Shown here: positions 26,003 through 34,461 of the stretch, piece after piece | Numbering within the stretch: the first letter of the stretch is position 1 | Layout: every line of letters begins with the position of its first letter | From: Vulcanimicrobiota bacterium | Lineage (GTDB): Bacteria > Vulcanimicrobiota > Xenobia > Xenobiales > JADMJV01 | DNA length: 64,000 nt | Direction of reading: 5' to 3' | Assembly (NCBI GenBank): GCA_023447635.1 | Contig: JAEXNA010000221.1 | Coordinates: 6,188 to 70,187, forward strand | Program-made: the position numbers and the translations under genes | The notes under the pieces: generated by a model | Databases searched by the model: none | What the model saw: the letters and a program-made list of their open reading frames with translations, nothing else | What the model was told of the DNA's origin: nothing

Positions 26003-27554
26003 CCAGGCGCTCCGAAGCCAGGTCCAGGTTCGCGGTAGGCTCATCGAGCACCAGAAGGCGCGGCTTCCTCAGGAGCGCTCGAACCAGTCCCAGTCGCTGA
26101 CGCTCGCCGATGGAAAAATCCTGACCGGCGTCCAACAGAACCGTATCCAGGCCTTCAGGCATCGCTCGGCATCGCTCTTCGAGCCCCAGCAGCCTCAGCT
26201 GGCGCCAGGCCTCCTCATCATCCCGATCTCCCTGATAGCCCAGCCACAGATTATTCCGTAGCGAGGTGCCGAATAAGAAAGCTTGCTGGGGCACGTAGGC
26301 TAGCGATCGACGCCACTCCTTACCTTTCGGAAAGACCTGCTCTCCCATCACGACCCGTCCGGAATCCGGCGAGAGTAGGCCCAGTAAGATATCTGTCAGC
26401 GTCGACTTCCCCGATCCCGACGGTCCGCTCAGGCAGCTCCAGCTGCCGCTAGGTAGCTGGAAGGCGACTCGGGACAAGCCGCGTCCGCTGGGATAGCGAA
26501 AGTCGACGTCCTGGACTAGCACTCCATCCCCGTCCCCCCAGGAGATATGAAGCGGGGGCCCTTCCTGAACTTGATGGCCCTCGAGCTCCCGGAGAAGCCG
26601 CTCGACTTTCAGCACAGCGGGCGCCAGGAAGAAAAGTTGGGTCAGCAGCGACGCCAACGACTGCGCTGCCGGGGTCAACCTGGCCATGGCATAAAGCAGC
26701 ACCAGAAGCTCGGCGGCCGGCATATGGCGCACCGTTACCGCCCACCAGACGAATCCGGCCAGGACCAGCAGCGAAGCCACCCGGGTCCAGGCGCTCTGGC
26801 CGGCCTCGTCCCTGGCAACCTCGATAGCAACCTGCCGGCGCCGGTCGGTCAGGCGGCACAACTCGGCCAGGTAAACCTCTTCAGCGCCGCAGCTCCGAAA
26901 CGATTTGTAGCCGACCAGAAAGTTCGCCAGCTGGTGCGCCTGCTCCTGATAGACGGTGTCGAACTCCTCTCCCTGGTGGGTCGCTCGGGCCAGCCTTCTC
27001 ATCGTGAGCCGAAGGAGAACGGCTCCGAGGGGCACCAGAACCAGAAAGACCGGTCCCACCAGAACCGAGGCTGTCACCAGGTACACCGCAGCAAGAGTGG
27101 CTTGGCCCAGGCACGCCAGCAGAACTTGTGCCCCGCCAGACACGCGCTCGATATCGACCTGCATCGCCTGAACCAGGTCGCTGGAGCGATGCCGCAGCAG
27201 CCATTCCCATTGCACGCCCCTTAGCGCTACCGTCAATCGTAGGACCAGCCGGTGAACCGTAGTTTCCCGAAAATCCACCGCAACCAGGCTCTGATAGCGA
27301 ACCCACCAGGACTGCAGCAGCCCCAGGAGCAGAAATAAGCCCAGCGCCTGGCCCAAGCCAAGCCCTGCTGCGACCGGGGGATTCGAAGAAACGCCCGCAG
27401 CTTCCAGCAGCGGTAAAAGCAGCGCCACGAACCCCAGGGTCGTGACGAAGCCGCTCAGGGTCAACGCCAGGATGTGCCACAGGCGGGCTCCATGCAGGGC
27501 GAAAAAGAACCGCCAGACCGCGCGTATCGTAGTTCGACCGCTCAAAAGTTCCAA
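25812..27554 (-). CDS. ABC exporter (lasso D type), permease fused to ATPase
   Basis: A 580-residue half-transporter. About six membrane helices occupy residues 20-310. The ATPase has Walker A GPSGSGKST, signature FSIGERQRLGLVRALL, Walker B RLLVLDEPTANLD and the H-loop VVSHQAGW. The start chosen is TTG 27554 with AGGAG eight bases upstream and a 13-nt overlap with the B2 gene; the much longer open frame to 27965 is antisense or out-of-frame to B2 coding. As the only exporter among the lasso genes it is the likely peptide exporter and self-immunity factor, acting in the inner membrane. It converges on and overlaps the nucleotidyltransferase gene. Confidence 0.9.
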   Translation of the reverse strand: MELLSGRTTIRAVWRFFFALHGARLWHILALTLSGFVTTLGFVALLLPLLEAAGVSSNPPVAAGLGLGQALGLFLLLGLLQSWWVRYQSLVAVDFRETTVHRLVLRLTVALRGVQWEWLLRHRSSDLVQAMQVDIERVSGGAQVLLACLGQATLAAVYLVTASVLVGPVFLVLVPLGAVLLRLTMRRLARATHQGEEFDTVYQEQAHQLANFLVGYKSFRSCGAEEVYLAELCRLTDRRRQVAIEVARDEAGQSAWTRVASLLVLAGFVWWAVTVRHMPAAELLVLLYAMARLTPAAQSLASLLTQLFFLAPAVLKVERLLRELEGHQVQEGPPLHISWGDGDGVLVQDVDFRYPSGRGLSRVAFQLPSGSWSCLSGPSGSGKSTLTDILLGLLSPDSGRVVMGEQVFPKGKEWRRSLAYVPQQAFLFGTSLRNNLWLGYQGDRDDEEAWRQLRLLGLEERCRAMPEGLDTVLLDAGQDFSIGERQRLGLVRALLRKPRLLVLDEPTANLDLASERLVMQALEAYRGQMIVLVVSHQAGWLERVDQVLTLRDGVLAATSDIARGEWHSRERGAAEVAEDS

Positions 27555-27955
27555 AACGTCAGCTCCTGAAAGGCGGCCTGCTCCGCCCGACCCACCACCG
27601 CCCGACCATGAACCTCCAACCAGGCGTGGGCTCCAAACGCCTCCCCCGCTTTGACACCCAGGACCAAACGACAGGGGATGGCACGAACGCGCAAGAGCAG
27701 CGCGGCGGTCAGGGCCCGTTCCAGACATCGGGGCGACCAGGGGGCCCATCGTCCCGCCCGCTCTGTTGCCCGTCCAACCCGATCGGCCAGTTGCAGCAAG
27801 GCGGGGCTTAGACCCGTGGCGGCTCTCTCGGGGACCGTCAGGCGACGGACCTGCGACTGCCAGGGCGTGGCTCGGAACCACAGGCACACACCAAGTCCGA
27901 CGAGGAACGCCTCGAAGGTCAAAAGTAGGTCCGAAAGAGAGGGCAGCCGAGACAC
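27542..27955 (-). CDS. lasso peptide B2-type leader peptidase (McjB C-terminal domain)
   Basis: A 137-residue transglutaminase-like cysteine protease, the normal length for stand-alone B2. Catalytic C77 lies in WSPRCLERALTAALLLR and H110 in FGAHAWLEVHG. GTG at 27955 follows GGAGAG; the longer frame to 28096 overlaps the divergent cyclase start and is unlikely. It cleaves the precursor leader together with the PqqD-like B1 protein encoded at 30872. It is coupled to the downstream exporter gene (13-nt overlap). About 80 bp separate its start from that of the cyclase, so a divergent promoter region must lie there. Confidence 0.9.
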   Translation of the reverse strand: MSRLPSLSDLLLTFEAFLVGLGVCLWFRATPWQSQVRRLTVPERAATGLSPALLQLADRVGRATERAGRWAPWSPRCLERALTAALLLRVRAIPCRLVLGVKAGEAFGAHAWLEVHGRAVVGRAEQAAFQELTFWNF

Positions 27956-28036
27956 TTCTCTCCATTTGTCCTTGCCCGAGACTTCACCCTTCCCTCCGGG
28001 CAGGCGTCGGCATAGGGACAGCCCGAATCGGCGCTT

Positions 28037-29746
28037 ATGTCCGCGATCTTCGCTGTCCTCTGCCAGGGGGCGCCTCTTGGCGACGGTGACCTGCAAAGAG
28101 TTCTCGCCGCTGTTCGGCCCGGGCTATCGCCCTGGACCAGCGAGGGCCAGGTCTATCATCGTCGGCTGCCTGGTGGCTTCCTGGTCTCGACCAGGCCGAT
28201 CGAAGGGCGGGACTTTGTCTACAGCGGGGCGCTTTCTGAAGCGGCTCTGGCCACCCTTGCCGACCTGGATCCGCGGCAAACAGAGAAGGAACTGGAACGG
28301 ATCGATGGCGAGTTCGCCTGGGTCAAAGTCTGCCCGACATCGGGCCGGGCCGCTATCGCTCGCGACCGGTTCGGTGTCTGCCCGCTCTATTGGGCTCGGC
28401 TTGACCAGAACGTGGTCGTGTCGTCGAGCCTGACGGCCCTCAGCAGTGTATCCGGGGTGTCGCGCCAGCTCGACGACTCGTCGGTTCTCGATTTCCTGAT
28501 CTCCGGTATGCAGCGGCGCACGGAAGCCACGATATTCCGGGACATCTGGCGATTTCCGCCCGCATTCTACGCTACCGTCGACAGCGACCAGGTTCGGCTT
28601 GCTCGCTACTGGCAGCTCCCGATCGAAGAGCCGCTCTGGTCTCTAACGGCACAGCAGTGCCGGGAGCAGCTCCTCGAAAGGCTGGACCGCGCGGTGACAC
28701 GCCAGGCTTGCCCCCAGCACACCGGCCTCATGCTCAGCGGCGGTCTCGACTCGGCGCTGATCGCCGCCTCCCTGACCGGCCATCTGGGTCCGCGCCAGCT
28801 CAGCCGGAAGACGACCGCCTTTACTCTGGGTTATCACGGCGACCGGGAAGTCCAACTAGCCGCCCTCAGCGCTAGCACGCTGGGGCTGGCCCACCTCGTG
28901 ACCCTTGACGATTTCCAAGCCAGACCAGGGGGGGAAGCGCGGCGCTCTACCCCGCAGCCCGACCCGGAACCTTACAGAGCCGCCCAGCAAAAGATCAACC
29001 GAGCCGTCCAGGAGCAGAATATTTCGGTAGTCCTGATGGGCGAAGACGGCGACGCCTTGTTCCGCCCCCCCACCGTCCTCGAACTGCTGCTCTCGGCCGG
29101 ACCTATCAGGACAGCGGTCGAGGCAATCCGCAACGCGCGTCACCCCTGGCGGCAACGCCCCGATCTTGGTTTGCGACGCCAGCTCCGAAGGTCGGCCCTA
29201 ACGCCCGCGCCGACCCCGCCTTTCCCCCGATGGATACGGCCCGAGGCGCCCACTTTGGACTCGGCCCTGGCCCGCTGGGAATCCGCCTGGCAAGACCCAG
29301 TCGTGCACCCCTGGCGACCGCGCAGCTACGCCGACCTGACGGACTCGGCCGCGCTCGGCAACTTCTTCGAAAGCCTCTCGCCAGAATGGACCGGGACCCC
29401 GACAACCTACAAGCTCCCTCTGTTCGATCTCGACCTGGTCCAGTGGGCCCTGCGCCTACCGCCCTGGCCGTGGTGCCTGGACAAACGGCTCCTTCGCGAA
29501 ATTCTCCGGCCCATTCTGCCATCAGCGATCGTCGACCGAGGCAAAACGGGATTCACCGTCGCCTCGAGCCAATGGTCTCCGGCGCCCGAAATCCTCGAGG
29601 CCCTTCATCCCGGCCTAAACCGCTGGGTCGACCTAGCAGGGATAAGAAAGGAGAAAAACAATCTCATGCATGACGACAGCCTCGAGGTTCGCTATCGAAT
29701 CCTGGGATTATCGCGATGGATGAAAGATATCGAGGGAGCACGATGA
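28037..29746 (+). CDS. asparagine-synthetase-like lasso cyclase (C protein)
   Basis: A 569-residue protein of the asparagine synthase family. The N-terminal glutaminase-like domain lacks the catalytic Cys2 (it begins MSAIF), as in lasso cyclases, and retains RDRFGVCPLYW. The C-terminal ATP-binding domain has the PP-motif LMLSGGLDSALI (SGGLDS at 234-239) and a terminal LPSAIVDRGKTGF. In lasso systems this enzyme adenylates an Asp or Glu side chain of the core and closes the macrolactam ring. Its stop overlaps the precursor start by 4 nt (ATGA), tying the two together in translation. It is divergent from the B2/exporter pair. Confidence 0.92.
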   Translation: MSAIFAVLCQGAPLGDGDLQRVLAAVRPGLSPWTSEGQVYHRRLPGGFLVSTRPIEGRDFVYSGALSEAALATLADLDPRQTEKELERIDGEFAWVKVCPTSGRAAIARDRFGVCPLYWARLDQNVVVSSSLTALSSVSGVSRQLDDSSVLDFLISGMQRRTEATIFRDIWRFPPAFYATVDSDQVRLARYWQLPIEEPLWSLTAQQCREQLLERLDRAVTRQACPQHTGLMLSGGLDSALIAASLTGHLGPRQLSRKTTAFTLGYHGDREVQLAALSASTLGLAHLVTLDDFQARPGGEARRSTPQPDPEPYRAAQQKINRAVQEQNISVVLMGEDGDALFRPPTVLELLLSAGPIRTAVEAIRNARHPWRQRPDLGLRRQLRRSALTPAPTPPFPRWIRPEAPTLDSALARWESAWQDPVVHPWRPRSYADLTDSAALGNFFESLSPEWTGTPTTYKLPLFDLDLVQWALRLPPWPWCLDKRLLREILRPILPSAIVDRGKTGFTVASSQWSPAPEILEALHPGLNRWVDLAGIRKEKNNLMHDDSLEVRYRILGLSRWMKDIEGAR

Positions 29747-29874
29747 CCGACCCTAACTACAAAAAACCCGTCCTCAAAGCCTACGGGAGCCTCAAAGAGC
29801 AGACTCTGGCCGTACGAAACGGTGTCGGCATCCGCGACAGCTCGAAGGGCAACCCGAACAACAAAACCGGGTAA
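29743..29874 (+). CDS. lasso peptide precursor (A)
   Basis: A 43-residue peptide too short for routine gene callers. The leader NYKKPVLKAYGSLKEQT has the YxxPxLxxYGSxxxxT pattern of lasso RiPP leaders: Y6, P9, L11, Y14-G15-S16 and T21. The following part (LAVRNGVGIRD then SSKGNPNNKTG) is the putative core, with D32 the only ring-acceptor candidate. A ring of 9 residues would need the core to begin at V24; the standard rule placing Thr at -2 would start it at A23 and give 10. It overlaps the cyclase stop by 4 nt, and the methyltransferase gene begins 9 nt after it. The position and leader make the assignment firm; the exact core is not. Confidence 0.85.
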   Translation: MTDPNYKKPVLKAYGSLKEQTLAVRNGVGIRDSSKGNPNNKTG

Positions 29875-29883
29875 ACCCGCGAC

Positions 29884-30858
29884 TTGCATCACTATTCCGT
29901 CCGCGACTACCTCGCGATGCTGGCCGACCAGCCGCGCTGGGACGCGCATCTTAAGGCCCTTTCCCAGGCTCTCCAACCGGGCATGCAGGTAGTCGAACTC
30001 GGGTCGGGCCTCAGCACCCTGGCCGTCGCAGCGCTACGCCAGGGCGCTGCTTTGGTGCACTGCATCGAACCCAACAACGTGATCCATACGGCCAGGCAAC
30101 TCGTTGCCGGACTGGGCCTGTCGGATCGCGTCGTCTTTCACCAGAAGCTGTCCCAGGACGTCTCGCTCCCAGAGCGGGCCGATCTGATTATCGGCGACAC
30201 TCGTGGTATTACGCCGCTCTACGAAAGCCATCTCAGAATCATGATCGATGTCCGAGAGCGGCTGCTCAAACCGGGGGGCGCCCTGATCCCGGGACGGGAC
30301 CGCCTCTGGGCCGCCCCCATCGCCAGCCCTCCCCTCTGGGCGGACGCCACCGGAATCCTCAGCAGGCTGCCGAGGCAGTTTGGCCTGGAGGGACTTGCCC
30401 GGCATACCTGTTCCAAGCCGGTTCGCATCGGTCCAGAGTACCCAGTTCAGATGCTGGCCTCTCCTTGTCCGTGGTCGGACATCGACTACCGCACCGTCAC
30501 CACCGCCGACGTCAGCGGCCGTTGCCTGTTCCGGGCCAACCAGGCGGGGGAATGTCACGGGTTCGCCGTCTGGTTCTCCGCCGAACTGCTTCCCGGCATC
30601 GGATACGACAACTCACCCGACCGTCACGACAGCATCTACGGGCAACTCTACTTTCCGCTGGGCGAAGCCGTGTCGCTTCAGGCCGATGACGAAGTCGCGC
30701 TCGAAATCAAAGCCAACCCGCTGGGCCAGGGCTATTTCTGGCGCTGGGCAACCACAGTCTGCCGAAACGGAAATACGGTGCTACGGCTGAACCAGCAAAG
30801 CATGATTGAAAACCTTCCGCCGCTTCGAGAGCTAAATCTCGAGCATCGAGAACAATAA
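29884..30858 (+). CDS. PRMT-like class I SAM-dependent methyltransferase in the lasso cluster
   Basis: A 324-residue protein starting at TTG 29884, nine bases after the precursor stop. HHYSVRDYLAMLADQPRWDAHLKAL resembles the opening of protein arginine methyltransferase-type enzymes. The SAM site is VVELGSGLSTLAVAAL (motif I) with HCIEPNN as the acidic end of strand 2; ADLIIGDTRG is the post-II region. The C-terminal half is a beta-barrel-like domain (DYRTVTTADVSGRCLFRA). Placed between the precursor and B1, it is inferred to methylate the lasso peptide, but a role in polysaccharide modification cannot be excluded. Confidence 0.8.
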   Translation: MHHYSVRDYLAMLADQPRWDAHLKALSQALQPGMQVVELGSGLSTLAVAALRQGAALVHCIEPNNVIHTARQLVAGLGLSDRVVFHQKLSQDVSLPERADLIIGDTRGITPLYESHLRIMIDVRERLLKPGGALIPGRDRLWAAPIASPPLWADATGILSRLPRQFGLEGLARHTCSKPVRIGPEYPVQMLASPCPWSDIDYRTVTTADVSGRCLFRANQAGECHGFAVWFSAELLPGIGYDNSPDRHDSIYGQLYFPLGEAVSLQADDEVALEIKANPLGQGYFWRWATTVCRNGNTVLRLNQQSMIENLPPLRELNLEHREQ

Positions 30859-30871
30859 GGAACAGCACTGC

Positions 30872-31132
30872 ATGACACTCAAGCCGCATCCTGACGTCGT
30901 GGTTCAGGAGGTCCAGGACGAACTGGTCCTCCTGCACCTGGGAACGGAGCAGTATTTCGGACTGGAAAAGGTCGGCATGCTCATCTGGGGCCTTCTGGGC
31001 CAGGGACTGCAGCGCGATGCCATTCTGGATCATCTGGCCCAGGAATATTCCGTCCCCAGACCCCAACTTGCCGACGACCTGGACGACCTGTTGCAAAGCC
31101 TGCAGCAGCGCGGGTTGCTTCAGCAGGTCTGA
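30872..31132 (+). CDS. PqqD-like leader-recognition protein (lasso B1)
   Basis: An 86-residue winged-helix PqqD-family protein. The core ELVLLHLGTEQYFGLEKVG then MLIWGLLGQG is the strand-turn-helix that docks the leader; the C-terminal helix ends LLQSLQQRGLLQQ. It is a stand-alone B1 that should deliver the 29743 precursor to the B2 peptidase. It lies 13 bp after the methyltransferase gene and 6 bp before the HPr-kinase-like gene, within one operon. Confidence 0.92.
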   Translation: MTLKPHPDVVVQEVQDELVLLHLGTEQYFGLEKVGMLIWGLLGQGLQRDAILDHLAQEYSVPRPQLADDLDDLLQSLQQRGLLQQV

Positions 31133-31138
31133 ACGCCG

Positions 31139-32050
31139 GTGCCGCGCTACGATCTGCTCGGGCTTTCCGTGGAAAGCTCGCGGGCCTTCCCCGACTTCCC
31201 GCAGGCAGAATCCGCAGCGCCCCCGGACCTCCGATTACACTGGGCTCCCTCTCTCGCCTCGCTGGACCAGTTTTACCGCGAGCGCCGGCCCGACCCATCG
31301 GCCCCCGCGACCCTGACCCTAACGAAAAGCGACCACGCGTACCATTTCGCTTACGAAGACGGAACGCGATTTCTCTTATCGGGGGATGGGGCGCAAGTCA
31401 GCGCCGTCATCGCTCCCCATCAGTCTATCGAAGACACCCTGACCTATTTTACCGGCCCCATTATGGGATTTATCCTGGCCCTTCGCGGAATATTCTGCCT
31501 GCACGCCAGCGCCGTTCTGCTCGACGGCGCGGCGGTCGCCTTTGTCGGGCCCGCCGGCGCGGGCAAATCTACCACGGCAGCCCTGCTAAACCAGGCAGGT
31601 CTGCCCGTCATCTCTGATGACGCGCTCCCATGCCTGCCCTGCGACGGCCAGCTCCAGGTTCATTCCAGCTACCCCAGAGTGCGTCTTTGGGAAGACTCCG
31701 TTTTCAAACTCAAAGGCACACCCGACGCTTTGCCCCTGCTCACGCCAAACTGGTCGAAGCGCTATCTGCCGTTAGACGAAGCGGGCTTCGCCTGCGGCCT
31801 TTTCCCGCTTCAGCTGATCGTCTTTCTGGGGGCCGACCCCCCCTCATTACCCACGGTGCTGCGGTTGGCTCACTCGACCTACATCGGCGACCTGCTCCCC
31901 CCAGAACGCGCCGCCCAGCATTTTGCCCACATGGCCGAACTCGCCCGGTCGGTTCCCGTAGTAAATTTCGACCGCCCGCAGAATAGCCAGGAATACCTTG
32001 CCCTACTGCGCAACACCCTTAACGCAACGCGTAGAGTGACGATGGGTTAG
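31139..32050 (+). CDS. HPr-kinase-like peptide kinase (lasso K type)
   Basis: A 303-residue protein starting at GTG 31139. P-loop GPAGAGKST at 137-145, preceded by FCLHASAVLLDG and followed by LPVISDDALP (D160-D161), as in HprK-like kinases. Same family as the protein at 10250. Homologues in paeninodin-type clusters phosphorylate the C-terminal serine of the precursor. The precursor here ends in Gly after Thr, with serines at 33-34, so either the target differs or the kinase also acts on another peptide. It is the last gene of the lasso block, 25 bp before the tyrosine-kinase gene of the polysaccharide operon. Confidence 0.85.
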   Translation: MPRYDLLGLSVESSRAFPDFPQAESAAPPDLRLHWAPSLASLDQFYRERRPDPSAPATLTLTKSDHAYHFAYEDGTRFLLSGDGAQVSAVIAPHQSIEDTLTYFTGPIMGFILALRGIFCLHASAVLLDGAAVAFVGPAGAGKSTTAALLNQAGLPVISDDALPCLPCDGQLQVHSSYPRVRLWEDSVFKLKGTPDALPLLTPNWSKRYLPLDEAGFACGLFPLQLIVFLGADPPSLPTVLRLAHSTYIGDLLPPERAAQHFAHMAELARSVPVVNFDRPQNSQEYLALLRNTLNATRRVTMG

Positions 32051-32075
32051 CCATCCTTATCTCGAGAGATGACCC

Positions 32076-32879
32076 ATGGGCCTTGAAGACCGCTTGATAC
32101 TCCTAAAAGAGCCGAACTCGCCGGTGGCAGAAAGCTACCGCTCGCTTCGTGCCGCCCTGTCGCGCAACCTGACCGAAGGCAAACGCACCTTCACCGTCGT
32201 CAGCTCCTGGGGCGGCGAAGGCAAGTCGATGGTCTCAGCCAACCTGGCCGTGGCGTTTTCCCAGCTTCTGATGGACGTCGTGCTGGTCGACGGCGACCTT
32301 CGTCGCCCGACCATCAGCCGTGTCTTCGAGTGCGAAGACAAGCCGGGGCTGCTCAACCTTCTGCAAAAGGGTGGTCTCGCTGGCGAACACGTCCTTCCCA
32401 CCGGCATCCCCCGCCTCAGCATCCTGCCGGCCGGCTCCTCTATGGAGAACCCCGGCGACTTGCTGGGCAAAGGCGGCTTCAAACAGCTCCTGGCCGATCT
32501 CCGCGGCTCGGCTGACCGCTGTGTGGTGATCGACACCTCTCCGCTGTCCGCCTGCAGCGACGCCTTGCTGATGGCGCCGCATTCCGATGGGGCCATTATG
32601 GTGGTCAACCCGGAAAAGTGGCAGGGCGAAGCCGAAGCGCACTTTGCTCAGGACCTGGAAGACCATGGAGTCGCCATATTTGGGGCAGTCCTGAACAACG
32701 CCGACGCCAAGGAGCAGACTTCCACCTACGGAAGCGGCTACGGCTACGGCTACGGATACGGATATGGGTACGGATACGGGTCCCCTTCGCGTCCCGGATC
32801 GCCCACCGCGGCCGAAGCGACGGTCGAAGCCAAGGGGTCGTCCTGGAGAGACTTCTTCAAACGGGATAAGCAGAAATAG
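32076..32879 (+). CDS. BY-type tyrosine kinase (CpsD/EpsG-like)
   Basis: A 267-residue cytoplasmic kinase. Walker A is SSWGGEGKS (43-51), Walker A' VVLVDGDLRRP (68-78) and Walker B CVVIDTSPL (149-157). AESYRSLRAAL near the N-terminus is the oligomerisation motif of the family. The C-terminus has a tyrosine cluster from Y218 to Y234 in which Gly and Tyr alternate, giving eight tyrosines for autophosphorylation, then a basic tail. With the Wzz-like protein encoded 42 bp downstream it should control chain length and export of the polysaccharide. The phosphatase at 2847 is a possible antagonist. Confidence 0.93.
   Translation: MGLEDRLILLKEPNSPVAESYRSLRAALSRNLTEGKRTFTVVSSWGGEGKSMVSANLAVAFSQLLMDVVLVDGDLRRPTISRVFECEDKPGLLNLLQKGGLAGEHVLPTGIPRLSILPAGSSMENPGDLLGKGGFKQLLADLRGSADRCVVIDTSPLSACSDALLMAPHSDGAIMVVNPEKWQGEAEAHFAQDLEDHGVAIFGAVLNNADAKEQTSTYGSGYGYGYGYGYGYGYGSPSRPGSPTAAEATVEAKGSSWRDFFKRDKQK
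32727..32780 (+). repeat. in-frame hexanucleotide repeat encoding the Tyr cluster
   Basis: About eight imperfect copies of the six-base unit GGNTAC/GGNTAT, each coding Gly-Tyr. Gain or loss of one unit changes the number of tyrosines without shifting the frame. Confidence 0.85.
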
Positions 32880-32921
32880 GGGTAGGCGGGTACAACAACT
32901 CGCACGACAGGGGAACCGGAT

Positions 32922-34397
32922 ATGGATTTTTGGAAGAGCATCAAAGTACTCAAGCGCCGCCGCTGGACGGTGATCCTCGTCTCGTTGGCCGCCCTGGGCG
33001 CCCTGCTGGCCGCCCCCCAAACCAGGGAGACCCCGCCGCCGGTCTACCTCTCCCAAGCCAAAATTCTACTGACTCCTCCGACCGGAACCGTGAACGCCTA
33101 CGGCGGCAGCGAGGCCCAGGGCGGCGTCAGCCTTTCCGATAGCTGGTTCGCCGACCAGGTGGTCCTGAACGAACTCATCTCCAGCGAAGAGCTACTTAGT
33201 CGCGTTCTGACCAAGATGCAGTCGCCCATGCCGTGGTGGGAACTGACCGAACACATCAAGGTCCGGCACATGAGCGCCGACAAAAAGGTAACCAGGCTCT
33301 TCGAACTGGCGGTCGACTCGACCGACCCCAAAGAGTCGCAAAAACTCGCCCGTCTGATCACGGACGAATTTGTCGCCTACGTGCAAGAGATCTCGGCCCG
33401 CGAGTTCGCCAACACCCGCCGCTTCATCGAAGAGCTGGTCGTCGAAGCCGAACAACGCCGAACCGAGGCCGATGTATCGCTCCAAGATGTGCGCGAGAAG
33501 TATGCCGACTCGCTGCCGGACGACGCTATCCAGACCGAGCAGGCTTCCCTGGAACAGGTTCGCCAGCAGGCTCAGCGCGAAGCCACCGAAATCCAGGGCC
33601 AGCTCTCGTCCATCAAGTCCTACCTGGACGGGCAAACCGCCAACCCCCCCTGGTCGATCTTGGAAAACCGCGACGGCTCCCTGGGCGCCCTCGAGGCCAA
33701 CGTCGCGAACCTGCGACTCGAAATCGAAAAGCTTCGCACCACCTACACGGACGAAAACGAAAAGGTCGTCACCGCCAAACAGCAACTGGCCAAAGCCGAA
33801 GAGTTGTATAAGAACAACGTCGACGCCTACGTCACCTCGCTATTCAACGACAAAAGCAGCCAACTGCAGCAGAAGCTCAATCAGAACCGAGTCGCCACCA
33901 CGCAGCTCAACGACATCATGCGCAGCCGGATGACGCCGCAAGACCGCCGCGCCGTCGCCAAGCTCGAGCGAGAGATCACGCTCTGGGAAGAAAACCACCT
34001 GAACCTGCTGCAGCAGCTGTACCAGGCCCGCGTCGTCGAGCAAAGCAGCCGCCGGCAGGGCGCGGTAACAGTACTCGAAAAGCCCCGACCGGGTGAAATT
34101 GACGAGAAAAGTATTCGCTGGAGCGCAGCAGCCAAACTCGTGATAGCCCTGCCTTTCTGTCTGGCCCTGGGCGTCGGCGCCGCCCTCCTGCGCGAGCAAC
34201 TGTCCAGCTCCATGAAGCTCCGCCCCCGCATCGAAGAGATGCTCGAAGTGCCGGTCATCGCCGTCATCCCCTCTTGCCGAGACTCGTTGGTCCTGGAGTG
34301 GGAAACCTTCAAACGCGCCCCCCTTACGCCGTTGCTCAAGGAGCCTCTCCGTACCAACGGGCCCTCGAGCGCCGAATCGTACTCTCGCAAAGAGTAG
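32922..34397 (+). CDS. Wzz/GumC-type polysaccharide co-polymerase
   Basis: A 491-residue protein with membrane helices near residues 18-36 and 400-420 and a long periplasmic coiled-coil between them (ISAREFANTRRFIEELVVEAEQ onward). A proline-containing segment precedes the second helix (LEKPRPGEIDEKS), as is normal in this family. No kinase domain follows the second helix; that activity is supplied by the separate gene at 32076. It sets the chain length of the exported polysaccharide together with Wzy. GGGGAACC lies before ATG 32922. Confidence 0.92.
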   Translation: MDFWKSIKVLKRRRWTVILVSLAALGALLAAPQTRETPPPVYLSQAKILLTPPTGTVNAYGGSEAQGGVSLSDSWFADQVVLNELISSEELLSRVLTKMQSPMPWWELTEHIKVRHMSADKKVTRLFELAVDSTDPKESQKLARLITDEFVAYVQEISAREFANTRRFIEELVVEAEQRRTEADVSLQDVREKYADSLPDDAIQTEQASLEQVRQQAQREATEIQGQLSSIKSYLDGQTANPPWSILENRDGSLGALEANVANLRLEIEKLRTTYTDENEKVVTAKQQLAKAEELYKNNVDAYVTSLFNDKSSQLQQKLNQNRVATTQLNDIMRSRMTPQDRRAVAKLEREITLWEENHLNLLQQLYQARVVEQSSRRQGAVTVLEKPRPGEIDEKSIRWSAAAKLVIALPFCLALGVGAALLREQLSSSMKLRPRIEEMLEVPVIAVIPSCRDSLVLEWETFKRAPLTPLLKEPLRTNGPSSAESYSRKE

Positions 34398-34461
34398 ACT
34401 GGCCGGCGCATCTCCCGAACCGGACGGGCCATTGCTTGTCCACCACCAGTAGAAAGACACT

